From NCBI RefSeq assembly GCF_000970085.1, contig NZ_CP009506.1, forward strand, positions 2,108,001 to 2,172,000: a stretch of DNA of 64,000 bases, in the 5' to 3' direction. The notes under the pieces are model-generated. The model saw nothing but the letters and a program-made list of their open reading frames with translations. It made no database searches and had not been told where the DNA came from. The DNA comes from Methanosarcina siciliae T4/M (GTDB lineage: Archaea > Halobacteriota > Methanosarcinia > Methanosarcinales > Methanosarcinaceae). Below, piece after piece: positions 55,296 to 64,000 of this stretch. A program made the position numbers and the translations under genes. Numbering within the stretch: position 1 is the stretch's first letter; each line of letters starts with the position of its first letter.

Positions 55296-57341
55296 ATGGT
55301 CGTCAAAGACTTTTTCCCTCATGAAGAGTTCAGAGAACAACAGGAATACGTTTTAGATAAAATTCAGGAAGGACTTGACAGGGGAAAAATAAATTTTATA
55401 ATTCAGGCTCCAACGGGTTCGGGAAAAACTGCACTGTCTATTGCAATTGCCAGGTATTTTAAAAGTGCCTACATCTGCACCAACCAGAAGTCTCTCCAGA
55501 AACAATACATTGAAGATTATCCTCAGTATGCAAATGAAGTTACTGGAAGAGGGAACTGGACCTGTAAAGCATTACAGGAAATGGGAGAAAAAAAGGAGGA
55601 TGGGTCCGGTTACCCTTGTTCTGAGGGCCTTTGCAAGCTTTCGGTAGATGAAGAGGAAGACGAGGAAAGCGAAAATAAAAAGCATAAAATGATAGAAAAA
55701 TTTGAAGTAATACCGGAATGTGACCGGAAACCTGTTAAATGCGACCTGGGTTATGAAGAACAAGGTAAAGATAATCAGAGTAGTCATTTTGCGGGCTTTT
55801 CTTCCAGCAGAGGGAGTTTGTGCTGGAAAACTAAGGGACATGAGAAGTGTGAGTATTATGTCCAGAAGATGAAAGGTTTAAACTCTCCAATCACGATTTT
55901 TAACTATAATTATTTTTTAATCGAATCCAATTACGTAGGCGACTTTGGGGAACGGGAGGTTTTAATCGCTGACGAAGGGCATAACATAGAATTCCAGATC
56001 GCGAATTTCATAAAATTCACGTTTTCGAATAGGAATTTAAACTTTCTGCCGGGTTCTAACTTTCCGGACCTCGGGGACATAGAGCTTACAATGAAGGAAA
56101 AGCTGGAAGTATATGCTTTCTGGCTGGAGAATATTAAAAAAACAATTCCTGAAGAAATAGCAAAAGAAGTTATCAACCTGGAAAAATTAAATTATCCTGA
56201 AAAAGAGCTTCACAGGATTGTAAAAATTATCCGGAACAAAGTAGATAGCAGAATTGAAGATTTAATTGACGTTTTAAAAGAAAGGATAAAAGAAAAACGT
56301 AGCAATGAAGATAATATTTCATCCCTGGTTGCCAGATCACAAAAGGACCGAAGTGAAAAACCGAAATATGAAGCCCGGCTCAGGGTTGAGAGACTCAATA
56401 AATTAGTAAATTTGCATGGCAAAATTGCGAGATTTTTGTTAGAATACTGGAAAAACCCGTCCAAATGGATAATGGAAATCAAAGAAAAAGGAAAAGAAAA
56501 AGATAAGGAAATAGAGTCCGTTAATTTCAAACCCATTTTCATTAACGAATACGCTGAAAGCAAATTTTTCAGGTTTGGAAAAATCCGTGTAATACTGTCT
56601 GCCACTATTCTTGATTGTTCTTACTTTGCCGGGAATATGGGACTTAATCCCGAAGATACGGTTTTCATCCCGATTCCTCCGACATTCCCCCCGGAAAACC
56701 ATGGAGTATATCATCTTTCCATAGGCAAACTGAATTTTGAAAACCTGGTTCTGAATAACGACCGTATTTTGTGGGGTAACCTGGTAGTGGCTGTGGATGT
56801 CATATTATCAATGTTCCCGAAGTATAAAGGAATCATTCACACATCGAATTCCGACATCTCGAAATACTTAAAATCATACTGTAAAGAAGGGCATTCCCGA
56901 CTTTTAACACACAACCAGCAAAACAGATTAGAGGTTCTGAACCACCATCTTGAATCCCCCGAACCTACCGTGCTTTGCACCCCTTCCATGACAGAGGGCG
57001 TAGACCTTGCAGATGACTCCTCCAGGTTTCAAATTTTGATTAAAGTCCCTTTTCCTGATATAAGTGATCTTTACATTTCGACAAGAAAGGACAAAGACAA
57101 ATTTTTTTATAAATACAAAACTGCTATTTCAGTCTGCCAGAGTATTGGAAGGTCCATAAGATCGGAAGAAGACTGGGCTTACACATTTACCCTGGACTCA
57201 AGGTTCCCTAAATATATTTCGGACCATAGAAGCCTGATAAATGAATCAGTGAGTTTTTACGAGAAAAGAATCCTTGATTTTCCTTCGGAAAAATCAATAC
57301 AAAAATTGAAGAAAGAAATATTCCGGAATTTACCTTTTTGA
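55296..57341 (+). CDS. XPD/DinG-like Fe-S superfamily-2 DNA helicase
   Basis: This encodes 681 residues from ATG 55296 (GGA 7 bp upstream). Motif I is APTGSGKT (38-45). Between it and motif II lie seven Cys (90, 108, 113, 142, 149, 176, 185), four of which should hold the 4Fe-4S cluster; NWTCKAL and KCEYYVQKM are the usual first and last positions. Motif II is DEGH (226-229), an unusual replacement of DEAH. Motif III is LSATIL, and the second RecA domain ends with TEGVDLADDSSRF and QSIGRSIRSEEDWA (motif VI). These helicases unwind DNA 5'-3' in repair. The Lys/Glu-rich middle (about 280-400) corresponds to the arch domain. Confidence 0.9.
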   Translation: MVVKDFFPHEEFREQQEYVLDKIQEGLDRGKINFIIQAPTGSGKTALSIAIARYFKSAYICTNQKSLQKQYIEDYPQYANEVTGRGNWTCKALQEMGEKKEDGSGYPCSEGLCKLSVDEEEDEESENKKHKMIEKFEVIPECDRKPVKCDLGYEEQGKDNQSSHFAGFSSSRGSLCWKTKGHEKCEYYVQKMKGLNSPITIFNYNYFLIESNYVGDFGEREVLIADEGHNIEFQIANFIKFTFSNRNLNFLPGSNFPDLGDIELTMKEKLEVYAFWLENIKKTIPEEIAKEVINLEKLNYPEKELHRIVKIIRNKVDSRIEDLIDVLKERIKEKRSNEDNISSLVARSQKDRSEKPKYEARLRVERLNKLVNLHGKIARFLLEYWKNPSKWIMEIKEKGKEKDKEIESVNFKPIFINEYAESKFFRFGKIRVILSATILDCSYFAGNMGLNPEDTVFIPIPPTFPPENHGVYHLSIGKLNFENLVLNNDRILWGNLVVAVDVILSMFPKYKGIIHTSNSDISKYLKSYCKEGHSRLLTHNQQNRLEVLNHHLESPEPTVLCTPSMTEGVDLADDSSRFQILIKVPFPDISDLYISTRKDKDKFFYKYKTAISVCQSIGRSIRSEEDWAYTFTLDSRFPKYISDHRSLINESVSFYEKRILDFPSEKSIQKLKKEIFRNLPF

Positions 57342-57613
57342 AAGAGCATTGTACCATGTCACATGAGACACCAGCCTGAAAAAATCAAGTATGGAAATGT
57401 CATAATAAAGCAAGTATTTCTACTCTACCCTACCCGAAACAGCGAAGAGCCGTCTTCTTTATTAATGTCCCCGGTATATTCGCGGTATACTACGTATTTG
57501 CCATTCATTTTTGAATATATACATACAGAAAAATATACACAAACGGAAAACCATAGGCAATGAATTTTGAAATTTGTTAGAAATTAATCTGGAAATTAAA
57601 TTTAATCCGTAAA
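57342..57613. other. Intergenic, convergent genes
   Basis: No gene found. The short frames here have no codon bias or start signals. AT-rich DNA near 57560-57612 may terminate both flanking genes. Confidence 0.35.
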
Positions 57614-58135
57614 TTAGTATTCAATCCCTTTCCTTGCAGGGACGTTTTTTTCAAAGGGATGCTTCACAAACTTCATTTCAGTAACAAGATCTGCCCTTTC
57701 GATCAGTTCTCGGGGAGCCCTCCTCCCTGTCAGGACGACTGTTGTCTCTTCCGGTATATCCTCCAGCAATTTCAGGATATCTTCGGCCTTCACAATTCCG
57801 AAGTGAGCTGCAAGATTTATCTCATCCAGTATCAAAAGTCTTGGCTTCCTCTTGAGGGCATTTTTTGCAAATTCGAGCCCTTTTGCCGCCAGTTCATAAT
57901 CCAGGGGTATGGGATTCTTAAAGTCTATAAACTCTTCCCTTCCGAACTGATGGATCTCATATTCCGGGGCAAGCCTATCCTTTATCCTGTATTCTCCGAT
58001 GTATTTTCTACCTTTCATGAACTGGATAATTATGGCCCTGTACCCGTGACCTACCGCTCTGAGGGCCAACCCAAGAGCATTCGTGGTCTTTCCTTCCCCT
58101 TCCCCGGTATAAACATATATCATGCCCCTGGCCAT
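57614..58135 (-). CDS. cobA: Corrinoid (cob(I)alamin) adenosyltransferase, CobA/BtuR type
   Basis: I start this at ATG 58135 (173 residues) because GGGGGG lies 4 bp upstream; the open frame to 58213 lacks a comparable site. The P-loop is near the N-terminus (YVYTGEGEGKTTNALGLALR), followed by IIIQFMKGRKYIGEY, PRLLILDEINLAAHFGI and VVLTGRRAPRELIERADLVTEM, all diagnostic of CobA. It transfers the adenosyl group of ATP to cob(I)alamin or a precursor. In methanogens corrinoids serve methyltransferases. The gene stands alone beside mobile-element scraps. Confidence 0.92.
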   Translation of the reverse strand: MARGMIYVYTGEGEGKTTNALGLALRAVGHGYRAIIIQFMKGRKYIGEYRIKDRLAPEYEIHQFGREEFIDFKNPIPLDYELAAKGLEFAKNALKRKPRLLILDEINLAAHFGIVKAEDILKLLEDIPEETTVVLTGRRAPRELIERADLVTEMKFVKHPFEKNVPARKGIEY

Positions 58136-58209
58136 TTTACCCCCCAGAAGATGTTTTCCTGTTGACGAAGAGTAGTTTGCAGAACCATACATTATTTCTT
58201 TGGCAAGGT

Positions 58210-58425
58210 TCATGCTAAGTAGATAGTTATGGATTCTGTTATGAGATATCTTACGATTATATTTACCTTCGATGAGAATCTCAAAGTAACATGCTCAACA
58301 TATTCTTTATGGATCTGCTGAACTCGACGGGCTGAGATCCCCTGGATCTCAGCTATCGTCGAGGTAGATTCACCTTTCGACTTTTGCGCAATGATCCAAT
58401 GTATCTTTTTACCATTAAGTTTCAC
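58210..58425 (-). pseudogene. IS481-like transposase N-terminal fragment
   Basis: The first 45 residues, KLNGKKIHWIIAQKSKGEST then TIAEIQGISARRVQQIHKEY, are the helix-turn-helix of IS481/IS3-like integrases. The sequence then becomes unrelated and stops, so the catalytic DDE core is absent. It is a scrap of a mobile element next to cobA. Confidence 0.65.
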
Positions 58426-58511
58426 AAAAGATAAGGGATTACAACCAATATTTAGCGCGAAATAATTTCGGGATAAAATACTCCGTCCTTTCTTCTAAAT
58501 GTACTTCCGCA

Positions 58512-58990
58512 TTACTCTCCAAGCTTTGCCACATATTCTGCAGTGTAAAAGGCAAATGTGTCAAAGTCTTTAAGGTTTTCAGCAAGTAGTTTTCTTAACA
58601 TATCGAGATCCAATTCTTCATAAATATGAACCAGAATGTTCCTGAAACCGGCGGCAAAAGCAAATTCCTCTGCGAACTCTTTCGGAATTATTTCGTACCT
58701 TCCCGGGATTCGGAACACACTCCTGTAGTCTTCAGGCCTTTCAAGCCCCCCTTTTGAGATGATTCGTTTCAGCAGCTCTCTGTTCAAAAAGTCTTCATGA
58801 TATTTCCGGTCCAGGTATCTGGACATTACTTTCTGTTCCACATCCTGTTTCATGTCCTCGTTTCTGACAAATAACGGACATTGGGTCTTATGACTTCAAA
58901 ATTAATAACGGGTGCAGCATCATTCATCACAAGAAGGTCTACATCTGTTTGAAGACCCATTGCATTTTTCTCTATGCCCTGTTCTTTCAA
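58512..58990 (-). pseudogene. Collapsed second MntA-HepT module
   Basis: Compared with 22701-23574, the minus strand reads MGLQT joined directly to DVDLLVMNDAAPVINFE, so the nucleotidyltransferase motif is deleted. A frameshift follows after VIRPNV. The MntA tail KYHEDFLNRELLKRI is then fused to the HepT part ISKGGLERPEDYRSVFR, deleting the first 60 HepT residues. The HepT end keeps FRNILVHIYEE, so the RX4HXY motif is intact here. Both deletion joints show short microhomology. A frame 58512-58853 of 113 residues is still open and might make a truncated HEPN protein. Confidence 0.75.
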
Positions 58991-59179
58991 ATATGTTATG
59001 TTGTAAGAAGGAGCAGAAATAACATAACTAAAAAAAGACATCCAAGGCAGTAGAGAAAAACATGAATATGTTTGAGAGCCGTGCAGTCAAAACTTTGATT
59101 ATCTTGAATCCGGTGTGCTAAGCATATTAAAAGAACATTTATCTCTAAAAGAGCATTATCTCATAAGGATGTCGTTAAA

Positions 59180-59677
59180 ATGGATTTCGAATTGAGAAAA
59201 TGGAATAAATCCGATACTGAAAATTTTTTCAAATACTCCCAAAATCCAAAGGTCGTAGAAAATATGAGAGATGCTTTTCCTTCTACCCTGGAGGATTGCA
59301 GAAAAACAGTAGAGAGCTTCAGCTCTAATGAAGAAACACAACAATTCTGTCGGGCGATCGTTGTGAATGGAGAAGCGGTGGGGTGCATTGCCATATTCTC
59401 TAAAAACGATGTTTACTGTAAGAGTGCAGAGATTGCATACTGGCTGGGAGAACCTTTATGGGGCAGGGGAATAATGAGCAGAGCAATAAAAGAGCTTTGC
59501 AAGACAGCTTTTGAACAGTATGATACTGTCCGGATATTTGCAGAGCCTTATGCACACAATATCGGCTCAAGAAAAGCCCTTGAAAAGGCCGGATTTGTTT
59601 TAGAAGGCACAATGAAGAAAAGTGTTTATAAAAACGGCAGGCTCTTTGATTCCTGTATGTATGCTCTTGTGAAATGA
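59180..59677 (+). CDS. GNAT acetyltransferase, RimJ/RimL type
   Basis: This encodes 165 residues from ATG 59180. The GNAT fold is shown by the N-terminal LRKWNKSDTENFF, the central strand AVGCIAIF, EIAYWLGEPLWGRGIMSRAI with the acetyl-CoA loop (Q/R-x-x-G-x-G/A form here LWGRGIM), and VRIFAEPYAHNIGSRKALEKAGF, the typical Asn-x-x-S-x-x-x-L-E-K-x-G-F end. It transfers an acetyl group from acetyl-CoA to an amine, perhaps a protein N-terminus. No partner gene indicates the substrate. Confidence 0.88.
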   Translation: MDFELRKWNKSDTENFFKYSQNPKVVENMRDAFPSTLEDCRKTVESFSSNEETQQFCRAIVVNGEAVGCIAIFSKNDVYCKSAEIAYWLGEPLWGRGIMSRAIKELCKTAFEQYDTVRIFAEPYAHNIGSRKALEKAGFVLEGTMKKSVYKNGRLFDSCMYALVK

Positions 59678-59679
59678 CT

Positions 59680-59889
59680 TTAATAAAGGTTCTTTTCTTT
59701 CAGTATCTTTTCAATATCTTTTTTCAGTTCAGGCAACCGCTCATTAGCTGTTTTCCACACAACAATGATTTTAAGGGGATGCCTTAAGACAAAAGTGTTT
59801 TTTTCATCGGAGACGAACTCATCGAAATCCATTCCTTCAATAAAACGCTCACAACTTTCAATGGTATCAAGAAGTATCAAGAATATCAC
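59680..59889 (-). pseudogene. HepT/DUF86 remnant with internal deletion
   Basis: The 69 residues join the first DUF86 helices (ILLDTIESCERFIEGMDFDE FV-type) directly to the last helix (VWKTANERLPELKKDIEKIL). The middle, which holds the RX4-6H nuclease motif, is missing, and the start (GTG 59889) has no ribosome site. No MntA gene is adjacent. It is a dead relic of a third HEPN toxin. Confidence 0.65.
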
Positions 59890-59892
59890 AGA

Positions 59893-61245
59893 TCAATCAT
59901 TTTTGAAAGTCAGGGAAGAATCCTTTCCCTTTGTATGCTCTTCCACATGCGCATATTCATGTTCCGTCTTTAATCTTCCCTTCAGGAACCAGCACATCCC
60001 TGCGACCACAAAGCCGAATCCTGCCCCTGAAAGAAAAACAGGCTTAAGTCCGAAACGGACCAGCATAAAACCGAAAAAAACAGGAGAAAGTGTCTGACCC
60101 GCATACTTCATGGAATTATACAGGGAAACAGTGCTCCCCATTGAAGCCATCGGGGCGACCTGGAGTATCAGGGTATCCCCCATGATCTGGATAAGCCCGC
60201 CTCCAATTCCGAAAAGCATTAGAAGGAGGACCAGAACAACTTTCGAATTCACAAGCCCGATCATTCCACAGGCCAGGGCCGTCAGGAAAAAACCTGCCCC
60301 TGTAAGGGAGAGCAGGGAATATTTGAGGGAAAGCCCTTTTACACGGCTTGAAACAAAAATAACGGTTATCCCGATTATTCCCTGGGCAAACCCTGCTTCT
60401 TTTGACGTGTACCCAAAATCGGTCTTGAGTTTGAAAGGCAAATATATGACTATGACAAAGAGGAGAAAGAAAATCGCAAACCCCAGGAATATTGCATAAA
60501 GGACTTTGAAATCCATGAGTGTGGAAAGGGGTTCGAGTAAACTTTTTTTCCGCTTCTTTTCATTCCCATTATTTTCTTTCCTGTTTAGCTCTGTTCCGTT
60601 TAGCTCTGTTCCGTTTAGCTCTGTTCCGCTTAACCTGGTTCCTTTTTCATCTATTTTCTTTCCGTATCCTTTTACACCCGGGCCTTCATGTCCTTTTCCA
60701 TTTGGCAGGAGTATTGCAGCAAAAACAGCGAGGGGAAGGACAAGCCCATAGAAAAGGAAAGGGAAGTTCCAGCTTTTCAGAGCCATCAAACCCCCCAGCA
60801 CCGGGAAGCCTACGAGCCCGATCGCAGAAGTCATACCCACCCTGCTTGTAGCATGAACCCTTTCATGCCCCGGATAAAGATCTCCGATAAGGAGCATAGC
60901 AACGAGCAGCATCCCTGCAGCCCCGATCCCCTGCACGAACCTGAAGATAAGGAGAGTTTCAAAATCCGGAGCAAAATAACATGCAATCCCCGCAAACCCG
61001 TTGAGAATAAGGCAAGGGATGAGAAGGGTTTTCCGACTCAAACGATCCGCGAACATCCCGAAGACCGGGGTAAAAAGTGCCGTTGCAAGAGTAAATACCG
61101 CAACTACCATTCCGATATCCTGTTCCGCAGTTTTCAGCGGGCCTAGCATTTCGGGAAGCACGGGCCCCAGCAGAGTCCCGTTTGCCAGCGCAAAAAACAT
61201 TATTGAGCAGATGATAGGAAGCCAGGTATTTTCGTATTTTTTCAT
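59893..61245 (-). CDS. Major facilitator superfamily transporter
   Basis: This encodes 450 residues from ATG 61245 (GGGG and AGGAG upstream). Twelve membrane segments are predicted. The MFS signature after helix 2 is GMFADRLSRKTLLIP, and motif C-like glycines occur in helix 5. A charged loop between helices 6 and 7 (about 185-235) carries three tandem GTELN repeats from a 15-bp DNA repeat (60584-60628). The C-terminus is hydrophilic. Homologous proteins are drug or small-molecule exporters; the substrate here is unknown. It is monocistronic. Confidence 0.88.
   Translation of the reverse strand: MKKYENTWLPIICSIMFFALANGTLLGPVLPEMLGPLKTAEQDIGMVVAVFTLATALFTPVFGMFADRLSRKTLLIPCLILNGFAGIACYFAPDFETLLIFRFVQGIGAAGMLLVAMLLIGDLYPGHERVHATSRVGMTSAIGLVGFPVLGGLMALKSWNFPFLFYGLVLPLAVFAAILLPNGKGHEGPGVKGYGKKIDEKGTRLSGTELNGTELNGTELNRKENNGNEKKRKKSLLEPLSTLMDFKVLYAIFLGFAIFFLLFVIVIYLPFKLKTDFGYTSKEAGFAQGIIGITVIFVSSRVKGLSLKYSLLSLTGAGFFLTALACGMIGLVNSKVVLVLLLMLFGIGGGLIQIMGDTLILQVAPMASMGSTVSLYNSMKYAGQTLSPVFFGFMLVRFGLKPVFLSGAGFGFVVAGMCWFLKGRLKTEHEYAHVEEHTKGKDSSLTFKND
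60584..60628 (-). repeat. Three 15-bp repeats within the MFS gene
   Basis: TTTAGCTCTGTTCCG occurs three times in tandem and encodes GTELN repeats in the cytoplasmic loop, a length-variable site by its nature. Confidence 0.85.
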
Positions 61246-61426
61246 ACTCCTGTCCCCTATTCTCGAAATATTTGAACCCTGGCGCTGACAACTTTCATGA
61301 TCCTTAACCCATTTTTAAAGACAGTTGATATATATAGTAATGAATTTGATAGTATATTAATAAATAATAGTCTTATGCACGGGAACTGTCGGTTCAAAAT
61401 TAAGACAATCCTGAGCCTGCGGAGCT

Positions 61427-63157
61427 GTGCAAAAATACCGGGGTGGGGTAGGTCTGAAGATTATACTTATCGGAGATTGTATTACCAGGCTGATGAGTGC
61501 TATGCTGGCTGTTGCTTTGCTTCTTGTTTCCGCAGGGGCAGGGAATGCGGAAGTTATTTATGTGGAACCCGGAGCTTCAATCCAGGCAGCTGTAAATAAC
61601 TCAACAACCGGGGACCTTGTTATTGTGAAAGCCGGGGACTATGAGGAAAATATAATTGTCAATGTTTCGGGGATAACGGTAACTTCGGAACCTGAGAACT
61701 CTGACGGCGTACTTATCAGGTCAAAGGATGAAAACTCCAGCGTGTTCCAGATCAAAGCAGATAATGTAACTATCAGCGGTTTCAACATAACCGGGTCAGG
61801 TGAGGTTTTCAGCTCCTTTGAGGCTGCCGGGATCACAAACTCTTTTAACTCGAGAAGTTCGGGAAGACTTAACGGGACTTCGGGAATGGAAGCCAGACAG
61901 GCTTACGATTCCGGGGAAGGAGAGATCTTTGTCACCAGGTGGAACGGGGCTGGTTGTCCCTCGGCAGGGATCTGCCTTGATCAGGCTAAAAACTGTACGG
62001 TCGAAAGAAACAATATTTTAGAAAACCGTTATGGAGTGTACCTCCAAAGCTCCGAAAACATTACGATCTCGGAGAATAACTTTTCCCGAAACGGCATATG
62101 GTTTGATGAAGGGTGCAGCAAGAATATGGTGATTAACAATGCCATTAACAGGGGGTACATCATCATTGGCGCGCACTGCTGGGACAATATAATGTTCCAG
62201 AACAGGCTCTCAAACGGCGGAGGGATAAGCATTGCCTGCTGCGGAGGAGGCAATCTTGTTTCAAAGAATGAGGTCCGAAATTGCAGTAACGGAATTGATA
62301 TGTATGACACCCAGGCAAGGACCGTCCTTCGTGACAACCGGATTACGGACTGTGAGAACGGGATCTACTTGATTTTCGTCTTTGACTCCAGGGTGTATGA
62401 TAACACAATTTCAAACAGTAGCAAAGGCATCTATTTGAGAGAAGACTGCCACAATAACGAACTTTTCAACAACAGTATAAGTTCCAGTAACGAATCAGGC
62501 ATCCTGCTGGATTATAGTACTGACAACCGCATCTACAACAACTACTTTAACAACACTGTAAATGTAAAAGCTGAAAACAGTGAAGGAAACACCTGGAACA
62601 CTACAAAAACTTCGGGAGAAAATATTGTGGGCGGTCCCTATCTGGGAGGAAATTTCTGGGCTGACCTTAACGGAACCGGGTTTTCGCAGACTGCTGAAGA
62701 TTCGGACTCGGACGGGATCTGTGACCTGCCTTATACCGTCAACGGGAGCGACTTCGACTATCTCCCGCTTGCCGAACCCCCTTCAATGCCCTCAGTGGAC
62801 CTTACAGTAATAATAGGGACACCTGAAGCAAACAAAAAATCCGATGTCTCCATAGAGCTTGCCCTGGGCAGCCTGGATTTCGGGGCCCTGCTCCCCGGGC
62901 AGGCAAGTAACCCGCAGGTCTTGAACATAAAAAACACAGGAAAAAGCGATGTGAAAGTCACGGCTAAGATCGTAAACTCTTCGGATTCAGTTTTTTCCGA
63001 AGGTATCTATCTTTCCTCTCATTTCTGGCCTGATTTCTCAGAAGTAATTTCAAACGGCACCGGTAAAGATGTTGAAGTCGTACTTAACATTCCGGCAAAC
63101 TATTCCGAAAACGGCATGAAAAAAGGGTCTATTGTTTTCCGGGCTGAGAAGGTTTGA
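61427..63157 (+). CDS. NosD-like right-handed beta-helix surface protein
   Basis: I keep GTG 61427 (576 residues, GGAG upstream); ATG 61493 would give 554. The secretion signal is about residues 10-41 (ending AGAGNA). Residues 45-400 are a parallel beta-helix beginning YVEPGASIQAAVNNSTTGD, with NosD-type turns (ENRYGVYLQSSENITISENN; ENGIYLIFVFDSRVYDNTIS). Then SDGICDLPYTVNGSDFDYLPL, a conserved closing motif, and a C-terminal Ig-like domain (SLDFGALLPGQASNPQVLNI). No membrane helix ends the protein. Cysteines pair in the middle (CCGGGN). It is an exported protein; carbohydrate binding or cleavage is possible but not shown. Confidence 0.8.
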   Translation: MQKYRGGVGLKIILIGDCITRLMSAMLAVALLLVSAGAGNAEVIYVEPGASIQAAVNNSTTGDLVIVKAGDYEENIIVNVSGITVTSEPENSDGVLIRSKDENSSVFQIKADNVTISGFNITGSGEVFSSFEAAGITNSFNSRSSGRLNGTSGMEARQAYDSGEGEIFVTRWNGAGCPSAGICLDQAKNCTVERNNILENRYGVYLQSSENITISENNFSRNGIWFDEGCSKNMVINNAINRGYIIIGAHCWDNIMFQNRLSNGGGISIACCGGGNLVSKNEVRNCSNGIDMYDTQARTVLRDNRITDCENGIYLIFVFDSRVYDNTISNSSKGIYLREDCHNNELFNNSISSSNESGILLDYSTDNRIYNNYFNNTVNVKAENSEGNTWNTTKTSGENIVGGPYLGGNFWADLNGTGFSQTAEDSDSDGICDLPYTVNGSDFDYLPLAEPPSMPSVDLTVIIGTPEANKKSDVSIELALGSLDFGALLPGQASNPQVLNIKNTGKSDVKVTAKIVNSSDSVFSEGIYLSSHFWPDFSEVISNGTGKDVEVVLNIPANYSENGMKKGSIVFRAEKV

Positions 63158-63635
63158 GAAGTTTACCCTTTTTCTCTCTATTTCTTATTTAAAGCCCATT
63201 ACTCCGCTTAAAACTTTAAAATTCTGTAAACTTTTTAAATATTTAAATTCTGTAAACATATCTAATTTATATTTTTTAATTTCACCTTTACCTTTCATCT
63301 ATAGAATATTCTTCCCGAACTTCCGATCTCCCGTATTTTTTTAGTTGCCGTCAGATAATTATATCAGCTTGCATGCCAGTATCTTCCATAGGGGTACTGC
63401 AAAAATCCTCGTGCTTGATTGTGGCTGATAAAAACAACAGGTTCGGGGAAAGGGGGTCTCACAGCACCCATTTGCATTGGTTTATTGGACCTGTTATATC
63501 CGTATTTTCCTTTCGGCCGGTATTTTACTGGGATTTTACTGGGAATAGAATACTGCTAAGATAGGAAAATTCTGGCTGCTCTCAAAACAGAATTAAATGA
63601 ATTTTTGAAACAGGTTCATCGGGAGTAGGAAGAGG
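63158..63635. promoter_or_regulatory. Intergenic region between two NosD genes
   Basis: No gene is apparent. AAATTCTGTAAAC occurs twice (about 63220 and 63244) and TTTTACTGGGA twice (about 63520-63545). AT-rich DNA with pyrimidine tracts after 63160 probably ends the upstream transcript. AATTATATCAG (about 63356) is a weak TATA candidate. Confidence 0.35.
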
Positions 63636-64000
63636 ATGTGGGCGTTAATGGGAGCAAGCAGAGTAATTATAGTAGTAGCTATTGCGCTTATCACAATTGC
63701 AGTTTACAGTCCTGTATCCGCAAAGGAAATTACCGTAGATAACGATTCTGGAGCGGATTTCAGGTCAATTCAGGAGGCTGTAAACAATTCGGTTTCAGGG
63801 GACACGATTATAGTTAAACCTGGAACATACAGGGAAAATGTTATTGTAAATACAAACCGGCTTACGGTCAGGTCGGAGTCAGGAAAGCCTGATGTGCTGG
63901 TTGAACCTCTGGACGAAAACAAAAGCGCTTTTCTCATAAGAGCTGACAATGTGACAATCACTGGTTTTAATATAACAGGAGCTGGAGAACCTCCCAACTA
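63636..64000 (+). CDS. NosD-like beta-helix protein, N-terminal part
   Basis: ATG 63636, within GGAAGAGG ATG, opens a frame that leaves the window. ATG 63648 is an alternative start. The first 30 residues are a signal peptide (IIVVAIALITIAVYSPVSA), followed by ITVDNDSGADFRSIQEAVNN and PGTYRENVIVNTNRLTVRS, the N-terminal cap and first turns of a NosD-type beta-helix. It is a close paralogue of the gene at 61427, with the same order VTITGFNITGAGE at its edge. The two form a tandem surface-protein pair. Confidence 0.82.
   Translation, partial: MWALMGASRVIIVVAIALITIAVYSPVSAKEITVDNDSGADFRSIQEAVNNSVSGDTIIVKPGTYRENVIVNTNRLTVRSESGKPDVLVEPLDENKSAFLIRADNVTITGFNITGAGEPPN

Noticed and set aside
60510..61290. 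Several plus-strand frames opposite the MFS gene
   Set aside because: They mirror membrane-segment codons of the transporter and lack ribosome sites.

Overview
The window looks like a chromosomal segment of a Methanosarcina-type methanogenic archaeon. The reasons are several DUF families typical of that genus (DUF373, DUF5814, DUF2769, DUF3467), an archaeal Sm-like protein, TATA-box promoters, PEF-CTERM and PGF-pre-PGF surface proteins, PKD/YVTN/LVIVD/NHL giant surface proteins, NosD-type beta-helix proteins, and many insertion-sequence and toxin-antitoxin remnants. This is inferred from gene content; no marker gene fixes the species.

Layout. 1-8.6 kb is mostly housekeeping: the end of an unknown gene, a frameshifted membrane/cytoplasmic gene, a coiled-coil gene, a DUF373 membrane protein, a purine (methylthio)nucleoside phosphorylase, a DUF5814 superfamily-2 helicase, a DUF3467 protein, and an Lsm protein followed by a Cys-cluster winged-helix regulator. 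8.7-9.3 kb holds two identical tRNA-Glu(TTC) genes. 9.4-13.6 kb holds a HEAT-like alpha-helical protein and a complete ECF transporter operon (S component, fused double ATPase, EcfT) behind a striking extended palindrome. 13.7-16.1 kb holds a PGF-pre-PGF surface protein and a DUF2769 protein. 16.1-17.1 kb is a long gene-free stretch with a 3x17-bp dyad repeat and two tandem copies of a two-hairpin element, each with its own TATA box; I think these are small RNAs. 17.2-21.5 kb is an acyl-CoA ligase / thioesterase / XRE-cupin regulator / old-yellow-enzyme cluster. 21.6-23.6 kb is a toxin-antitoxin patch: an intact antitoxin with a frameshifted RelE, a lone MNT nucleotidyltransferase, and an MntA-HepT pair whose HEPN catalytic histidine is replaced by arginine.

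23.6-47.9 kb is dominated by two paralogous units on the minus strand. Each has a giant secreted multidomain protein (2504 aa; and about 4900 aa, frameshifted) followed about 12 nt later by a small PEF-CTERM protein. The giants share a C-terminal half but carry different N-terminal beta-propellers. Near-identical sequence spans the giant/PEF-CTERM junction in both units, pointing to recent gene conversion. The larger giant contains five tandem propeller+PKD modules of 1146-1152 bp.

48.5-54 kb and 58.2-59.9 kb are decayed accessory DNA: a Cys-rich ORF, a NosD gene cut by an IS1634/IS4-type element, an AAA_14/DUF4143 ATPase pseudogene, an HsdM scrap, an IS481-like N-terminal scrap, a collapsed second MntA-HepT copy and a HepT remnant. 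Between them lie intact genes: a TPR protein, an XPD/DinG-like Fe-S helicase and a corrinoid adenosyltransferase. 59.2-64 kb has a GNAT acetyltransferase, an MFS transporter and two NosD-type proteins, the last running off the window.

Several broken genes differ from their intact form by one base, two of them in 6-nt homopolymers (giant gene, AAA_14). Real decay, phase variation and consensus error cannot be separated from this sequence alone.
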